Below are positions 42,018-50,999 of a DNA stretch of 64,000 bases, in pieces. The stretch comes from Agromyces flavus (GTDB lineage: Bacteria; Actinomycetota; Actinomycetes; Actinomycetales; Microbacteriaceae). The position numbers and the translations under genes were made by a program. Numbering within the stretch: position 1 is the first letter of the stretch; each line of letters begins with the position of its first letter. The DNA lies in assembly GCF_900104685.1 (NCBI RefSeq), contig NZ_LT629755.1, positions 2,170,001 through 2,234,000 of the forward strand, written 5' to 3'. The notes beneath the pieces were generated by a model. It saw only the letters and a list, made by a program, of their open reading frames with translations. It searched no databases and was not told the DNA's origin.

Positions 42018-44303
42018 TCAGCCGAGGCCGTTCGCAGCGGCCGACGGCATGGTGATGTTCGGCTGGAGCGCCTTCGAGAGCGGCAGGTCACGCGAGGACG
42101 AGCCCACCGCGACCTCGTAGCGGCCCTTCGGCACGAGCCAGGCGTCCGCGTCCTCGTCCCAGATCGAGAAGGGCTGGTTGCTCGCGGCCGAGTCGATCAC
42201 GAGCTCGACGCGCGTGCTCTCGCCTGCGGCGAGCTCGATGCGGTCGAACCCGACGAGGCGCTTGCCCGGCTCGTGCGCGGACGCCGGCAGCGTCAGGTAC
42301 ACCTGCGGGATCTCGGCGCCGTCGCGGTCGCCGGTGTTGGCGATCGTGAACGAGACGGTCACGGCAGCCCCGTCCGAGCGGCGGTCGACCGCCACGTCGA
42401 GGTCGGAGTACTCGAACGACGTGTACGACAGGCCATGGCCGAACTCGAACAGCGGCTCGATGCCCTGTTCGTCGTACCACTTGTAGCCGACCTCGAGACC
42501 CTCGGAGTACTCGACCTGGCGGATGCCGGACTCGTCGACGATCCCCGGGTACTGCTCGGGCGTGCTCGTCGGAGTGTCGGCGACCGACTTCGGGAAGGTC
42601 ATCGGCAGCTTGCCCGACGGGTTGACGTCACCCCAGAGCAGGCCCGCGAGTGCAGGGCCGAACTGCTCGCCCGAGTGCCACGCGTGCAGCACGGCGTCGA
42701 CGTCATCGATCCAGGGCATCTCGACGGCGCTGCCGGCGTTCAGCACGGCGACGGTGCGATCGGATGCCGCGGCCACCGCCTCGATGAGCGCGTCGCCGTT
42801 CGCATCGAGGTGCAGGTCGGCCAGGTCGGTCGTTTCGCCCATCGTGTAGTGGCCGAAGACGATCGAGACATCCGCCTGCTCGGCGACGGACGCCGCCTGC
42901 GCGAGGTCGGCGCCGTTGGCGTAGAGGACCTCGCCGCCCGCCTGCTCGACGCGCTCGGTGATGCTCGTGAGCGGGTCGACGATCGCGTCGCAGTTCAACG
43001 CGGTGCCGCGGATGAACACGAGGTACCAGGCGCAGCCGGTCTTGGCGCTGACGTTGCCGGTGGCGGTCTTCGAGGCGGTCTGGCCGATGACGGCGACGGT
43101 GGGCGCGTCATCCGAGAGCGGCAGCACCTCGCCGTCGTTCTTCAGCAGCACGGTGCTCTGCTCGGCGATCTCCCGTGCGAGCGCCTTGTGCTCGGCCGTG
43201 GACACGTTCGGGATCGCGGTCGCGGGGACCGGGTGGTCGAACAGGCCCTTCTCGATGTAGGTGTGCACCACGTCGAACGCGGCCTGATCGATCTGCGCCT
43301 GCGTGATGTCGCCGGCCTTCAGGGCCGCGTCGAGGCGTGCCGGGGTGTACCAGACCGGGCGGTTGAGCTCCTGGTCGAGGCCGGCGTCCATGGATGCGAC
43401 GGTCGAGTGCACCGAGCCGAAGTCGCTCATCACGTAGCCGTCGAATCCGGCCTGCTCCCCGAGGCTGGTGGTGAGGATGGGGTTCTCGCACGCGTACACG
43501 CCGTTGACCTGGTTGTACGAGCACATCACGCTGCCCGGGTCGGACTCCTTCACCGCGATCTCGTACGGCAGGTCGTAGACCTGGCGCAGGGTGCGCTCGT
43601 CCATGTTCGACGAGCTCTCCTCGCGGTCGGTCTCCTGCTCGTTCGCGACGTAGTGCTTCAGGTTGGCGACGACCGGCTTGTCGGCATTGCCGTGCTCGAG
43701 CCCGCGGACGTTGGCGGCGGCCATGAGGCCGGAGAGCAGCGGGTCCTCGCCGAAGTACTCCGAGCCGCGGCCCGAGAGCGGGGTGCGGCCGCTCGCGATG
43801 CCCGGGCCGAGGACGACCGCGCTGCGGCTGTCGAACGACTCGCTTCCGTGGGCGACCGCCTTCTCCTCGCCGAGCTCGAGGTTCCAGGTGGACGCCACGG
43901 CGATCGGGCCGGGCCAGGCCGTGGTGCCGGCCTTCCCGTAGACGCCGTCGGGTCCGTTGGCGTAGATGACGACCGGCGTGCAGGCGAGCTGGGCCGGGTA
44001 AACCACGGGCGCCTCACCGGTCATGCCGGCGGGCCAGGTGGTCCGGGTCGGGTCGTTCGCCGGCTGCTCCACGAGCCAGCGGTACTTCTGGTGCTGCGAG
44101 CTCGCGGCGAGGAGCGCGTCGGCACGCTCCTCCGAGCTCGTGGCGGTGTCCATCCACGGCACCGTCGAGCAGTCCTCGGCCGCGGCCGGCATGCCGGCTG
44201 CGGCGATCATCCCGCTCGAGGCGATGACCGCACCGGTGACGAGCGCCGCGAGGCGCCGCCGCGATCGGGCGCGCGGCCCGTCGTGAATCCGGCTCATCTG
44301 CAT
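42018..44303 (-). CDS. Secreted glycoside hydrolase family 3 (beta-glucosidase/beta-xylosidase type)
   Basis: This 761-residue secreted enzyme has a signal peptide (ARSRRRLAALVTGAVIASSG ... MPAAAEDC, cut near residue 38). The GH3 N-terminal barrel contains NLKHYVANEQE and the nucleophile Asp in FDGYVMSDFGSVHS. The C-terminal domain carries AVLNAGSAVEMPWIDDVDAV and GQTASKTATG, and a fibronectin III-like domain follows (EIPQVYLTLPASAHEPGKRL). It would cleave beta-glucosides or related plant glycans outside the cell. GAGAGGGA precedes ATG 44303. Tandem TetR-type operators and a hairpin lie upstream. Confidence 0.93.
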   Translation of the reverse strand: MQMSRIHDGPRARSRRRLAALVTGAVIASSGMIAAAGMPAAAEDCSTVPWMDTATSSEERADALLAASSQHQKYRWLVEQPANDPTRTTWPAGMTGEAPVVYPAQLACTPVVIYANGPDGVYGKAGTTAWPGPIAVASTWNLELGEEKAVAHGSESFDSRSAVVLGPGIASGRTPLSGRGSEYFGEDPLLSGLMAAANVRGLEHGNADKPVVANLKHYVANEQETDREESSSNMDERTLRQVYDLPYEIAVKESDPGSVMCSYNQVNGVYACENPILTTSLGEQAGFDGYVMSDFGSVHSTVASMDAGLDQELNRPVWYTPARLDAALKAGDITQAQIDQAAFDVVHTYIEKGLFDHPVPATAIPNVSTAEHKALAREIAEQSTVLLKNDGEVLPLSDDAPTVAVIGQTASKTATGNVSAKTGCAWYLVFIRGTALNCDAIVDPLTSITERVEQAGGEVLYANGADLAQAASVAEQADVSIVFGHYTMGETTDLADLHLDANGDALIEAVAAASDRTVAVLNAGSAVEMPWIDDVDAVLHAWHSGEQFGPALAGLLWGDVNPSGKLPMTFPKSVADTPTSTPEQYPGIVDESGIRQVEYSEGLEVGYKWYDEQGIEPLFEFGHGLSYTSFEYSDLDVAVDRRSDGAAVTVSFTIANTGDRDGAEIPQVYLTLPASAHEPGKRLVGFDRIELAAGESTRVELVIDSAASNQPFSIWDEDADAWLVPKGRYEVAVGSSSRDLPLSKALQPNITMPSAAANGLG

Positions 44304-44338
44304 CGTGTGTTCCCTCTCCGTCGAAGGTGGATCGCGAA

Positions 44339-44364
44339 GCGACGCCGGCATGTCCCGGCGTCGC
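44339..44364 (-). other. Hairpin in the GH3 leader
   Basis: GCGACGCCGG (44339-44348) pairs perfectly with 44355-44364 around a 6-nt loop. It lies between the operator pair and the GH3 start codon, so it would be in the 5' untranslated RNA. It might affect mRNA stability or translation. Confidence 0.55.
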
Positions 44365-44371
44365 CAGTCTT

Positions 44372-44404
44372 TGTAGACCGATCTACACTGTAGACCGATC
44401 CACA
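44372..44404. promoter_or_regulatory. Tandem TetR-type operators upstream of GH3
   Basis: TGTAGACCGATCTACA (44372-44387) fits the palindrome TGTAGAnCGnTCTACA exactly. TGTAGACCGATCCACA (44389-44404) is a second copy with one change, 17 bp further on. They lie between the divergent GH3 and lipoprotein genes. No TetR gene is adjacent, so the regulator is elsewhere. Confidence 0.72.
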
Positions 44405-44534
44405 GTTTGGCACGTTTCAAAAGTCGCCCGCAAGCCCCCGCCTCGGATGTGTCGGCGCTGGCCCTGCTGTCCCCCGGGCACCGGACCCCCTCCTCCGATT
44501 GGGCATGCTCGGCGTCATCCGTCATGCTCGAAGG

Positions 44535-45419
44535 ATGCGCCCTACCGCATCGCGCCTCCGCCTCACCGCTATCGCGGCGCTCGTCGCCGTCGCGCTCTCG
44601 GGGTGCGCTGCGCCGGCCGCCGACGAGCCGCCGGCCGATCCCGAGGCGCAGCTGAAGGCCGACCTCGCCGAGTTGCCGGCGGTGGCGTCCGTCGAGATCG
44701 GCGGCATGGAGCCCGCCGACGAGAACCCCCGCTACACGACCGTCACGTTCGAGGCCGACGCCGAGCGCGACGACGTGCTCGCGACGGCCGAGCAGGTGCC
44801 GGGCATCGCGGCAGGCCTCGCCTGGGAGGACCCGATCACGCTGACCGCCGAGGCGCCCGAGTCATCCGCCGCCGCCGAGGCGACCTTCGTCGAGCCCTGG
44901 TGGTCGTTCGAGATCACGCCCGAGACGGATGCCGCGACCTCCGGCGCCACGGTCAGCGGCCTCCTCGACGCCGCCGAGGTCGAGGGCGTCGTCGGCCTCG
45001 CGTTCATCGACGGGTGGCCGTACGCGGCCCTGCTCGAGCCCGATCGCGTCGCCGATCGCTTCGACGCGCTCATGGAGACGCCGCTCTTCGCGCAGGGCGG
45101 GTCGTTCGCGTTGCGCTCGGAGCAGCCCCTGTTGCGCTTCTCGCACATCGAGGGCGTCACCTCGCGCGCGCTCATCGACGAGCTCGTCGCGCTCACCGGC
45201 GAGTACCCGCACGCCGAGGTGCTGCTCGAGGGGCCGCAGCATCCGAAGCTCTACATCGCCCGCGTCACCACGGCCGAGGCCGAGGCGATCGCGGCTCGCC
45301 TCGTCGCTCCCGGACTCAGGGACGGCCTCGACGAGGGCTCGGGCGCAGTGCCCTGGCAGATCACGTCGCCCGACGGCGACGGCTCGGGATTCTGGGAGGG
45401 CGAGGTCGGCGCGGGCTGA
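44535..45419 (+). CDS. Predicted lipoprotein, 294 aa
   Basis: This 294-residue protein has a basic start (RPTASRLRLTAIAALVAVAL) and a lipobox ALSGC (Cys near residue 24), then a Pro/Ala/Asp linker. The mature part is acidic with alternating helix and strand and no known domain. Segments like VASVEIGGMEPADENPRYTT and VTFEADAERDDVLATAEQVP suggest two or three repeats of a ferredoxin-like fold. I took ATG 44535, with CATGCT 6 nt upstream; two upstream ATGs are possible. It is anchored at the membrane. Function unknown. Confidence 0.78.
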   Translation: MRPTASRLRLTAIAALVAVALSGCAAPAADEPPADPEAQLKADLAELPAVASVEIGGMEPADENPRYTTVTFEADAERDDVLATAEQVPGIAAGLAWEDPITLTAEAPESSAAAEATFVEPWWSFEITPETDAATSGATVSGLLDAAEVEGVVGLAFIDGWPYAALLEPDRVADRFDALMETPLFAQGGSFALRSEQPLLRFSHIEGVTSRALIDELVALTGEYPHAEVLLEGPQHPKLYIARVTTAEAEAIAARLVAPGLRDGLDEGSGAVPWQITSPDGDGSGFWEGEVGAG

Positions 45420-45434
45420 GGGCCGCGCCATCCG

Positions 45435-46217
45435 TCACTCGACGATCTGCACGTAGACGCGTTCGTAGGCGCCCGCGTCGACCGCCACCGTGCCGGCGTA
45501 CGGGAAGTCCATGTCGGCGGTCACGAAGATGACGAGGCCGATGAAGAGTGCGAGCAGGCCGGCCATGAGCACGTGCATGCGCTTGCCGTCGACGTAGATC
45601 AGCCCGATCAGGACGGCGTTCACGGCGGCGCCGACCCAGATGACGACCCAGATCAGGGTGGGCAGTGAGAGCGCGGTGGCGTCGAGGCGCTCCCGGCGCT
45701 CCTCGACGAAGAGGTCGAACGCCTCGAGCACCTGCTTGTACTCCATCTGCTCGCTCATCGTCTCGGCCTCGAACGAGTGCATGACCTCCTCGATGGCATC
45801 GACCTCGTCGAGGCTGGCATCGGGCAGCACGCCCTCGCGCTGGAGGGGGAAGTCCTCCTCGATCACGGCGACCAGGTAGTCGTCGATGAGCTCTCGCATG
45901 GGCTCGCCGACCTCGTCGGGCAACGCGGTCGTGGCGCGGTAGAACGCACCGATCTGACCGACCTCCTCGACCGTCGCGTCGCGCGTCGCCGCGTAGTTCT
46001 CGTACACCGAGACCGCCACGAGCGCGAGCAGGATGCCGAAGAACATGCCGAACGTGCCGATCACGTGTCCGAGCGTGCGGTCCCATTCGCCGCGATCCTT
46101 GACCAGGCGTCGCACCAGGGGCCGCAGCGCGAGCACGATCAGGCACGAGGCGAGGACGAATCCGCCGACGAAGAGCGGCAGGGTGATCCAGATGCTCGCG
46201 TTGGTGAACCAGGTCAC
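45435..46217 (-). CDS. DUF4239 (bestrophin-like) membrane protein
   Basis: This 260-residue protein has two N-terminal helices (ASIWITLPLFVGGFVLASCL, LGHVIGTFGMFFGILLALVA). A long helical soluble domain follows with YENYAATRDATVEEVGQIGA, then two C-terminal helices (LPTLIWVVIWVGAAVNAVLI and the next). This layout and the ENY...E..... segment match DUF4239, a distant relative of bestrophin channels. Function unknown. It converges on the lipoprotein gene. Confidence 0.85.
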   Translation of the reverse strand: MTWFTNASIWITLPLFVGGFVLASCLIVLALRPLVRRLVKDRGEWDRTLGHVIGTFGMFFGILLALVAVSVYENYAATRDATVEEVGQIGAFYRATTALPDEVGEPMRELIDDYLVAVIEEDFPLQREGVLPDASLDEVDAIEEVMHSFEAETMSEQMEYKQVLEAFDLFVEERRERLDATALSLPTLIWVVIWVGAAVNAVLIGLIYVDGKRMHVLMAGLLALFIGLVIFVTADMDFPYAGTVAVDAGAYERVYVQIVE

Positions 46218-46369
46218 GCCGCCCCTCCCCCCGGATCAGCGCGGGACGGGCGCGCGCACACCCGTCGACGCGGCACAGCCTAGGACCGGAGCCGTGCCTC
46301 CGCCAGACCCCGAGCGGGGCGCGGGCGATGGGCCGGTTGCTGGGGCGTGACGGTTCGGTTCGCCGAGCG

Positions 46370-47302
46370 TCAGGGCACGCGGTACCCCGCCGTGCGCACG
46401 AGCTCGTACCACTCCCCACGCGTGAGCGGGATGTCGGACCCCTTTGCCGCCGCCGCCACGCGTGAGGGGGTCGTGGTGCCGAGCACGACCTGCATGTCGG
46501 CCGGATGGCGCGTGATCCACGCCGTCGCGATCGCGATGGGCGGCACGTCGTACTTCGCGGCGAGGCGGTCGATCACGGCGTTGAGCTCGGGGTACTCGGG
46601 CGAGTCGAGGAACACGCCCGTGAAGAACCCCGCCTGGAACGGCGACCACGCCTGGATCGTGATGTCGTGCAGTCGGCAGTAGTCCACGACGCCGAGGTCG
46701 AGGCTCATCGATTGCTCGACGCCCTGCATGTTCGCGGCGAGGCCCTGCGCGACCGACGGCGCGTGCGTGACCGACAACTGGATCTGGTTGGCGACGATGG
46801 GCTGCGTCACCGACTTCTTGAGGAGCTCGATCTGCCCCGGCGTGTGGTTCGAGACCCCGAAGTGCCGCACCTTCCCGGATGCCTCGAGCTCGTCGAACGC
46901 ACGCGCGACCTCGTCGGGCTCGACCAGGGCGTCCGGACGGTGCAGCAGCAGCACGTCGATCCGGTCGGTGTCGAGCGCCCGAAGCGAGCCCTCGACCGAG
47001 TCGATGATGTGCTCGTACGAGAAGTCGAAGCCCCACGGCTCCTTCACGATCCCGCACTTGGTCTGGATGGTGATCTCGTCGCGCTCCGACGCGGTCAGGT
47101 GCAGCGCCTCGGCGAACCGTCGCTCGCATTCGTGGAGCGGATCGCCGTAGATGTCGGCGTGGTCGAAGAAGTCGATGCCCGCGTCGCGGGCCGTCCCCAC
47201 GAGCTCGCGCACCGCGTCATCCGTCATCTGCTGGATGCGCATCATGCCGAGCACGACGTTGGGGGCGGCGAGTTCGGTGCCGCCGAGCCGGATGGTCTTC
47301 AT
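46370..47302 (-). CDS. Aldo/keto reductase
   Basis: This 310-residue NADPH-dependent reductase has the tetrad in FFDHADIYGD (Asp, Tyr), TIQTKCGI (Lys) and DVLLLHRPDAL (His). GKVRHFGVSNHTPGQIELLK and VVLGTTTPSRV bind the cofactor. It resembles the YdhF-like subgroup, whose substrates are uncertain. AGGAG precedes the ATG. It lies 103 nt downstream of the DUF1537 kinase gene on the same strand and could be read through from that operon, though it is not a known pathway partner. Confidence 0.92.
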   Translation of the reverse strand: MKTIRLGGTELAAPNVVLGMMRIQQMTDDAVRELVGTARDAGIDFFDHADIYGDPLHECERRFAEALHLTASERDEITIQTKCGIVKEPWGFDFSYEHIIDSVEGSLRALDTDRIDVLLLHRPDALVEPDEVARAFDELEASGKVRHFGVSNHTPGQIELLKKSVTQPIVANQIQLSVTHAPSVAQGLAANMQGVEQSMSLDLGVVDYCRLHDITIQAWSPFQAGFFTGVFLDSPEYPELNAVIDRLAAKYDVPPIAIATAWITRHPADMQVVLGTTTPSRVAAAAKGSDIPLTRGEWYELVRTAGYRVP

Positions 47303-47405
47303 GGGTCTGGCTCCTCGCTCGTCGGGGGGTGCCCACTCACCCTAGGACGCGAACGCGTCGGCCGCCGCTTCGCGGGCGGCCAGCTGGCCTGGCAGCGCCG
47401 GCCGG

Positions 47406-48665
47406 TCAGGCCCGGGCGGGCGCGCGCACGCCCACGGCCTCGAGCACGCGGACGAGCGTGTCGGCTCCGCCCACGTTGCCGGGCACCACGACGTAGAGCA
47501 CGTCGCGCCCGTCGTGTGCGGTCATGCGCCACGCGGAGACGCCGGGCAGCACCTGCCCGAGCACGACGGCGGCGCGCGCGCCGACGCCGGTCCGCGCGAC
47601 CTCGGCCGACGTGATCCCGCCCTTGGCGACGACGACCGACACGTCCGGCAGCAGTTCTCGGACGGCGGTGGTGAGTGCGGTCATGACCCGTTCGCCGTGC
47701 GCGAGCGTGTTGTGCGACGCGGAACGCCGTCGGTCGGTCGTGACGAACGCGAGCGGCCGACGGTCGAGGCCGCTCCAGGCGGCCTCGGCCGCCGCGCGCC
47801 CGGCGGCGACGGGGTCGAGGAGCGCCGCGTCGGTGTCGATCACGGCCGGCGCGCCCCAGTCGGCGGTGACCGCGGCGAGCTGCGCCGTCGCACCCGCGGT
47901 GTGCGAGCCGCAGGCCAGCAGCACCGGGCCGCCGGTGCCGGTGAGCGGGGTCGGCAGCAGCCCGTGGCTGGCGACGCCGGCGAGCTCGGCGGCCAGCGGC
48001 GAGGCCGAACGGACGACGACGGACGTGCCCGCCGCGATCGCGGCATCCGTCGCCTCGGCGATGAGCCGGATGTCGTCATCGGTCACCGCATCGGGCAGCA
48101 CCACGCTGCCGGCGGGCGCCTCGGCGAGCGCCTGCGCCAGCCGGCCGGCCCGCGCGTCGGCGAGCGGCACGTGGATGCCGCGCCGGTCGGACTTCTCGGC
48201 CACGTAGTCGACGAGCACGCCCGTGCCGAACCCGAACACGGGGTCGTCGGCGTACTCGCTCTCGTGCGCGGGCACGTCGTCGCCCGCGACGCGCACGAAG
48301 TGCACGCCGTCGCGCGTGGTGCGTCCGCCGTCGGGGAACGCCGGGACGAAGAGCATCACCGCGTCGCCGTCGAGGAACACCTCGGTCTCGGCGAACACGT
48401 GCCCGCGCAACGTCGAGTCGCCGCGCAGCACGAACCGGACATCGGCGCCCAGGCGCGAGGCGGCCGCGAGCGCATCGTCGCGGATGCGACGCGCGAGCGC
48501 GATCGCCTCGTCCTCGGGCAGCGCGCGGCTGTTCGTCTGCACGTAGACGGCATCCGAAGTGGCCAGGATCTCGGCCAGCGCCTCGGCGTCGTGGTCGAGC
48601 AGCACCGTGACGCCCGTCGCGGACTGCGTGCCGGTGGGGTCGTCGTCGAGCACGACGGTCTTCAT
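47406..48665 (-). CDS. Four-carbon acid sugar kinase family protein (DUF1537/OtnK-like)
   Basis: This 419-residue protein has the N-terminal sugar-acid-binding domain starting VVLDDDPTGTQSATGVTVLL. VLRGDSTLRGHVFAETEVFL follows, and the C-terminal nucleotide-binding domain has VVVAKGGITSAEVARTGVGA. Members phosphorylate D-threonate, D-erythronate or 2-oxo-tetronate. It is downstream of an MHS transporter and near a GntR regulator and a SAF-domain dehydrogenase, a setting typical of four-carbon acid use. GGAG precedes ATG 48665. A hairpin separates it from the transporter gene. Confidence 0.88.
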   Translation of the reverse strand: MKTVVLDDDPTGTQSATGVTVLLDHDAEALAEILATSDAVYVQTNSRALPEDEAIALARRIRDDALAAASRLGADVRFVLRGDSTLRGHVFAETEVFLDGDAVMLFVPAFPDGGRTTRDGVHFVRVAGDDVPAHESEYADDPVFGFGTGVLVDYVAEKSDRRGIHVPLADARAGRLAQALAEAPAGSVVLPDAVTDDDIRLIAEATDAAIAAGTSVVVRSASPLAAELAGVASHGLLPTPLTGTGGPVLLACGSHTAGATAQLAAVTADWGAPAVIDTDAALLDPVAAGRAAAEAAWSGLDRRPLAFVTTDRRRSASHNTLAHGERVMTALTTAVRELLPDVSVVVAKGGITSAEVARTGVGARAAVVLGQVLPGVSAWRMTAHDGRDVLYVVVPGNVGGADTLVRVLEAVGVRAPARA

Positions 48666-48713
48666 GGTGTCTCCAGGTGGTCTCGGACGGAAGTCGGAAG
48701 CGGAGGGATGCGG

Positions 48714-48749
48714 GTGCGGGGCGGGAGCGACATCCGCCCCGCCCCGCAC
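48714..48749 (-). terminator. Hairpin between transporter and kinase genes
   Basis: GTGCGGGGCGGG (48714-48725) pairs perfectly over 12 bp with 48738-48749. It lies in the 89-bp gap after the MHS transporter gene and before the kinase gene, and might attenuate expression of the kinase. Confidence 0.6.
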
Positions 48750-48754
48750 TTCGC

Positions 48755-50089
48755 TCAGGAGCGCTCGATGATCGCGTCGACCTCGGCGCGCTCGCGCTTG
48801 CCCCAGGTCTCGCGGGTGAGCACGGTGCCGATCAGGCCGAGCACGCCGCACGCCATGTAGACGAGCGCCACGCCGCCCCAGCCGAGGGGCACGGCGACCG
48901 CAGTCGCGATGAGCGGGATGAAGCCCGAGATCGCCGCCGAGAACTGGTAGCCGACCGAGGCGCCCGAGGAACGGGTGTTCGTGTTGAACAGCTCGGAGAA
49001 CCAGGCGCCCTGCGTTCCGGCCAGCGAGTCGTGGATGATCGCCATGGCGACGACGTACACGAACACGATGAGGTACGGCAGGCCGGTGTTCACGAGCAGG
49101 AACATGGGGAACGCGAAGGCGATGAGCGCGATCGTGCCGAAGAAGTAGACCGGCTTGCGGCCGATCCGGTCGGTGAGCGAACCGAACAGGATGGTGGTGA
49201 ACAGGCCCAGTGCGGCCGCGATGATGAGGCCGGTGAGCGCCGTCGCACGGTCGGTGATCGGCTCGTCGCCGCTCGTCAGGTAGGAGAGCATGTACGTGAC
49301 GATCACGTAGAAGCCGCCCGACTCTGCGAGGCGCAGCGCGATGACGCGCAGGATGTTGCGCCAGTCGTTCTTGAAGACCTCCTTGAGCGGGTTCTTCACG
49401 ACGAGGCCCTGCGTCTTGGTGTCGATGAACTCGGGGCTCTCGGAGACCTTCGCGCGGATGATGAGGCCGGCGATGATGAGCACCGCCGAGAGCAGGAACG
49501 GCAGGCGCCAGGCGAGCTCATTGTCGAGCGTGCTCGACCAGAGGAACACGAGGTTCGCGAGCAGCAGGCCGAGCGGCACGCCGGCCTGCGGGATGGCCGT
49601 GTATCGACCACGCTGCCTCCACGGCGCGTGCTCGAAGGTCATCAGGATGGCGCCGCCCCACTCGGCACCGAAGGCGATGCCTTGGATGACGCGGATGAGC
49701 GTCAACAGGATCGGCGCGAGCAGCCCGACCTGCGCGTACGTCGGCAGCACGCCGATCAGCACGGTCGAGATCCCCATGAGCAGGAGCGCGCCGACGAGCA
49801 CCGGCTTGCGGCCGATCTTGTCGCCGAGGTACCCGCCGAGGAGGCCGCCCAGCGGCCGCATCGCGAAGCCGATGCCGAACGTGGCGAAGCCGAGCAGGAC
49901 GCCGACGACCGGGTCCTCGGCGTGGAAGAACGCGTCGCTGAAGTAGAGCGCTGCGGCGGTGCCGTAGGCGAGGAAGTCGTAGTTCTCGATCGTGGTGCCG
50001 ACGGCACTGCCGATCGCGGTGCGGAGCTTGTCGGGCGAGCCGTGCTCGGCCCGGACTTCGCGGGGCTCAGTTGCAGTCATGGTGGTCAT
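48755..50089 (-). CDS. MFS transporter, metabolite:H+ symporter (MHS) family
   Basis: This 444-residue twelve-span transporter begins IGSAVGTTIENYDFLAYGTA, the MHS hallmark. The MFS motif YLGDKIGRKPVLVGALLLMG lies between helices 2 and 3, LIRVIQGIAFGAEWGGAIL follows, and GSLTDRIGRKPVYFFG is the second-half equivalent. MHS proteins import sugar acids, dicarboxylates or betaines with protons. The company of a DUF1537 kinase and GntR regulator suggests a four-carbon sugar acid. The GntR gene ends 71 nt upstream on the same strand. Confidence 0.92.
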   Translation of the reverse strand: MTTMTATEPREVRAEHGSPDKLRTAIGSAVGTTIENYDFLAYGTAAALYFSDAFFHAEDPVVGVLLGFATFGIGFAMRPLGGLLGGYLGDKIGRKPVLVGALLLMGISTVLIGVLPTYAQVGLLAPILLTLIRVIQGIAFGAEWGGAILMTFEHAPWRQRGRYTAIPQAGVPLGLLLANLVFLWSSTLDNELAWRLPFLLSAVLIIAGLIIRAKVSESPEFIDTKTQGLVVKNPLKEVFKNDWRNILRVIALRLAESGGFYVIVTYMLSYLTSGDEPITDRATALTGLIIAAALGLFTTILFGSLTDRIGRKPVYFFGTIALIAFAFPMFLLVNTGLPYLIVFVYVVAMAIIHDSLAGTQGAWFSELFNTNTRSSGASVGYQFSAAISGFIPLIATAVAVPLGWGGVALVYMACGVLGLIGTVLTRETWGKRERAEVDAIIERS

Positions 50090-50160
50090 GTCGGTTCATA
50101 TCTCCCTTGATGTGAATCCCCGGCGGCTCTGGTGCGCCTGGGCGGGAGACGAACCGAGGG

Positions 50161-50907
50161 TCAACTCGGGACTTCGCTCCCGCGGTGGGGGTCGATCGTG
50201 TAGAAGCTGGTGATGTGGTTGCGGACCTCTGCGGCCGCGCGAGGCCCGTCGCGATCGACGATCGCCTGGAGGATCTCGCGGTGCTCGGCCCGCACGGTTT
50301 TCGCGGTCTCGCGCCAGTCGTCGAGCCCGGCGTACACCTCCACCATCTGGCGGTGGATCGCGGTACGCAGCGAGCCCATGAAGTGAGCGGTCAGCGCGTT
50401 CCCGGTCGATTCCGCGATCCTGACGTGGAACGCGGCGTCGAGGCGGTTGAACTCGGCGGAGTCGATGGACGGGTCATCCATGCGCTCGAGGATCGCGGCG
50501 AGTTCGCGGTGGTCGTCCTCATTCGCTCGGTAGGCGGCCTCCTCGACGCTCCAGACCTCGAGGGTCAGCCGCGTCTCGAGCACGTCCTCCCAGCTGAAGT
50601 GCGCGAGCGCGATCTGCAGCTTGAGCAGGTTGACCATGCCGTCGCCGGGCGACTGGACCAGGACGGCTCCGCCATCCGGTCCGCCGCCCACCCGGATGTC
50701 GACCAGGCCGAGCGCTTCGAGCACCCGCATGGCCTCGCGGAGCGAGGGCCGGGAGACCCCGAGCGACTGCGCCAGTTCGCGCTCGCTCGGGAGCTTGTCG
50801 CCCGCCTTCAGCCGTCCGTCGAGGATCCGCTGCTCGATCTGCGCCATGACCTGTTCGTAGGTCCGGATGCGCTGGACCGGTTCCCATCCGTCGTTCGCCG
50901 TGACCAC
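50161..50907 (-). CDS. GntR-family regulator, FadR subfamily
   Basis: This 248-residue repressor has a winged HTH (LPSERELAQSLGVSRPSLRE, about residues 38-57, then AMRVLEALGLVDIRVGGG). An FCD ligand-binding domain has metal-binding-type residues in EFNRLDAAFHVRIAESTGN, AEHREILQAIVD and RNHITSFY. The start is GTG 50907, with GGAGGGG a little upstream. It is likely to bind the palindrome AGATGGTCTGACCATCT at 52412 and half-sites near 50978, so controlling the SAF-domain dehydrogenase, itself and probably the transporter and kinase genes. Confidence 0.92.
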   Translation of the reverse strand: MVTANDGWEPVQRIRTYEQVMAQIEQRILDGRLKAGDKLPSERELAQSLGVSRPSLREAMRVLEALGLVDIRVGGGPDGGAVLVQSPGDGMVNLLKLQIALAHFSWEDVLETRLTLEVWSVEEAAYRANEDDHRELAAILERMDDPSIDSAEFNRLDAAFHVRIAESTGNALTAHFMGSLRTAIHRQMVEVYAGLDDWRETAKTVRAEHREILQAIVDRDGPRAAAEVRNHITSFYTIDPHRGSEVPS

Positions 50908-50977
50908 CTGGAAGCCCCTCCGGTCGCCGGCCGAGGCCGGTCCGCGTCTCGTGTGCGTCCATCGTAGTCTCCGATGT

Positions 50978-50999
50978 CTGACCGTCTGACGTTGGTCAG
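50978..50999. promoter_or_regulatory. GGTCAG half-sites upstream of the FadR-type gene
   Basis: CTGACC (50978-50983) and GGTCAG (50994-50999) form an inverted repeat with a 10-bp spacer, and another CTGAC lies between. These match the arms of the stronger operator at 52412. They lie 70-90 nt before the GntR gene start and overlap the stop codon of the upstream dehydrogenase gene. Likely a weak autoregulatory site. Confidence 0.5.
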
